From: an uncultured Sulfurovum sp.
Lineage (GTDB): Bacteria; Campylobacterota; Campylobacteria; Campylobacterales; Sulfurovaceae
Length of the DNA stretch: 7,049 nt
NCBI GenBank assembly: GCA_947313765.1
Contig: CAMZNQ010000154.1
Location: 1 to 7,049, forward strand
Direction of reading: 5' to 3'
The notes below the pieces were generated by a model, which saw only the letters and a program-made list of their open reading frames with translations, was not told the DNA's origin and did no database searches. Below are positions 6,730-7,049 of this stretch, piece by piece; within the stretch, counting starts at the first letter, position 1, and each line of letters opens with the position of its first letter. The translations under genes and the position numbers were made by a program.

Positions 6730-7049
6730 AGATAGTTTAATCTATGCAACAGAAGAGTTAAAAGGTAGTTGTGAGCGTCCACAATTTGAGGCTGAACTTC
6801 TATTGGCCTATCATTTAGGTAGAGATAGAACCTACCTACATGCGTTTGATACTAGTTTAGTAGATAGAGAATATGAGTTTAGAGCTTTAGTAGATAGACG
6901 AGTCAATCATGAGCCTTATGAATATATTGTAGGAGAGGCAAGTTTTTATGATATTGAGTTAAAAGTGGAGCAGGGGGTACTTATCCCTCGCCCTGAAACA
7001 GAGATACTGATAGATTTAGTAGCAGAGATTATTGAGAAAGAAAACATTA
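6719..7049 (+). CDS. prmC: Release factor glutamine methyltransferase, 3'-truncated
   Basis: ATG at 6719 opens a frame that runs off the window end after 110 codons, with no stop. PrmC (HemK) transfers a methyl group from S-adenosylmethionine to the glutamine of the GGQ motif in release factors RF1 and RF2, which aids translation termination. Visible are the N-terminal helical domain (about 1-68; FEAELLLAYHLGRDR, RRVNHEPYEYIVGE) and the start of the methyltransferase domain, FYDIELKVEQGVLIPRPETE (76-95), whose PRPETE is a PrmC hallmark. The SAM-binding glycine motif and the catalytic NPPY should lie beyond base 7049. No strong Shine-Dalgarno is seen; the start overlaps the end of the protease gene by 11 bases, so termination-reinitiation probably drives translation. 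Confidence 0.92.
   Translation, partial: MRIKDSLIYATEELKGSCERPQFEAELLLAYHLGRDRTYLHAFDTSLVDREYEFRALVDRRVNHEPYEYIVGEASFYDIELKVEQGVLIPRPETEILIDLVAEIIEKENI

Overview
This window looks like ordinary chromosomal DNA of a low-GC bacterium. Gene content and style suggest the Campylobacterota (Sulfurovum/Sulfurimonas/Arcobacter-like). The clues are AT-rich codons with frequent AGA arginine, tight one-strand gene packing, short AAGG/AGGA-type ribosome sites, and the oadA-oadB-pckA grouping next to an M48 peptidase and prmC. The phylum is inferred, not proven. All six supported genes are on the + strand. No tRNA, rRNA, CRISPR, insertion sequence or phage signal was seen, and no stretch over 300 bases lacks a gene.

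Layout: (1) 1-1228, the 3' part of the biotin-carrying carboxyltransferase of an oxaloacetate decarboxylase/pyruvate carboxylase (oadA/pycB). (2) 1232-2554, oadB, the membrane Na+-pump beta subunit, 3 bases downstream and probably translationally coupled. (3) 2555-2790, a 236-base AT-rich intergenic region. It has one hairpin across the oadB stop, a TATAAT-like box and a second long hairpin whose stem carries the A and T tracts. (4) 2791-4371, pckA, ATP-dependent PEP carboxykinase, followed by a clean intrinsic terminator. (5) 4468-5382, an orphan PDC-sensor-like protein with four C-terminal membrane helices and no N-terminal one. (6) 5461-6729, a Ste24-like M48 zinc protease of the membrane. 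(7) 6719-window end, the N-terminal part of prmC, overlapping the protease by 11 bases.

The first three genes act at the oxaloacetate node. OadAB links oxaloacetate and pyruvate + CO2 to a sodium gradient, and PckA interconverts oxaloacetate and PEP. Together they fit gluconeogenesis or anaplerosis, possibly attached to a reductive TCA cycle if the host is an autotrophic campylobacterote. The gamma subunit (oadG) and any separate biotin carboxylase are not in the window. The last three genes are a sensor-like membrane protein, a membrane-protein protease and a release-factor methyltransferase. They have no obvious shared pathway and look like housekeeping neighbours.

I found no convincing wholly new system. 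The best second-look items are a strong in-frame internal ribosome site that could release a free biotin-carrier domain from oadA, the signal-peptide-like N-terminus of OadB, the apparently cytoplasmic PDC domain, and the paired hairpins between oadB and pckA.
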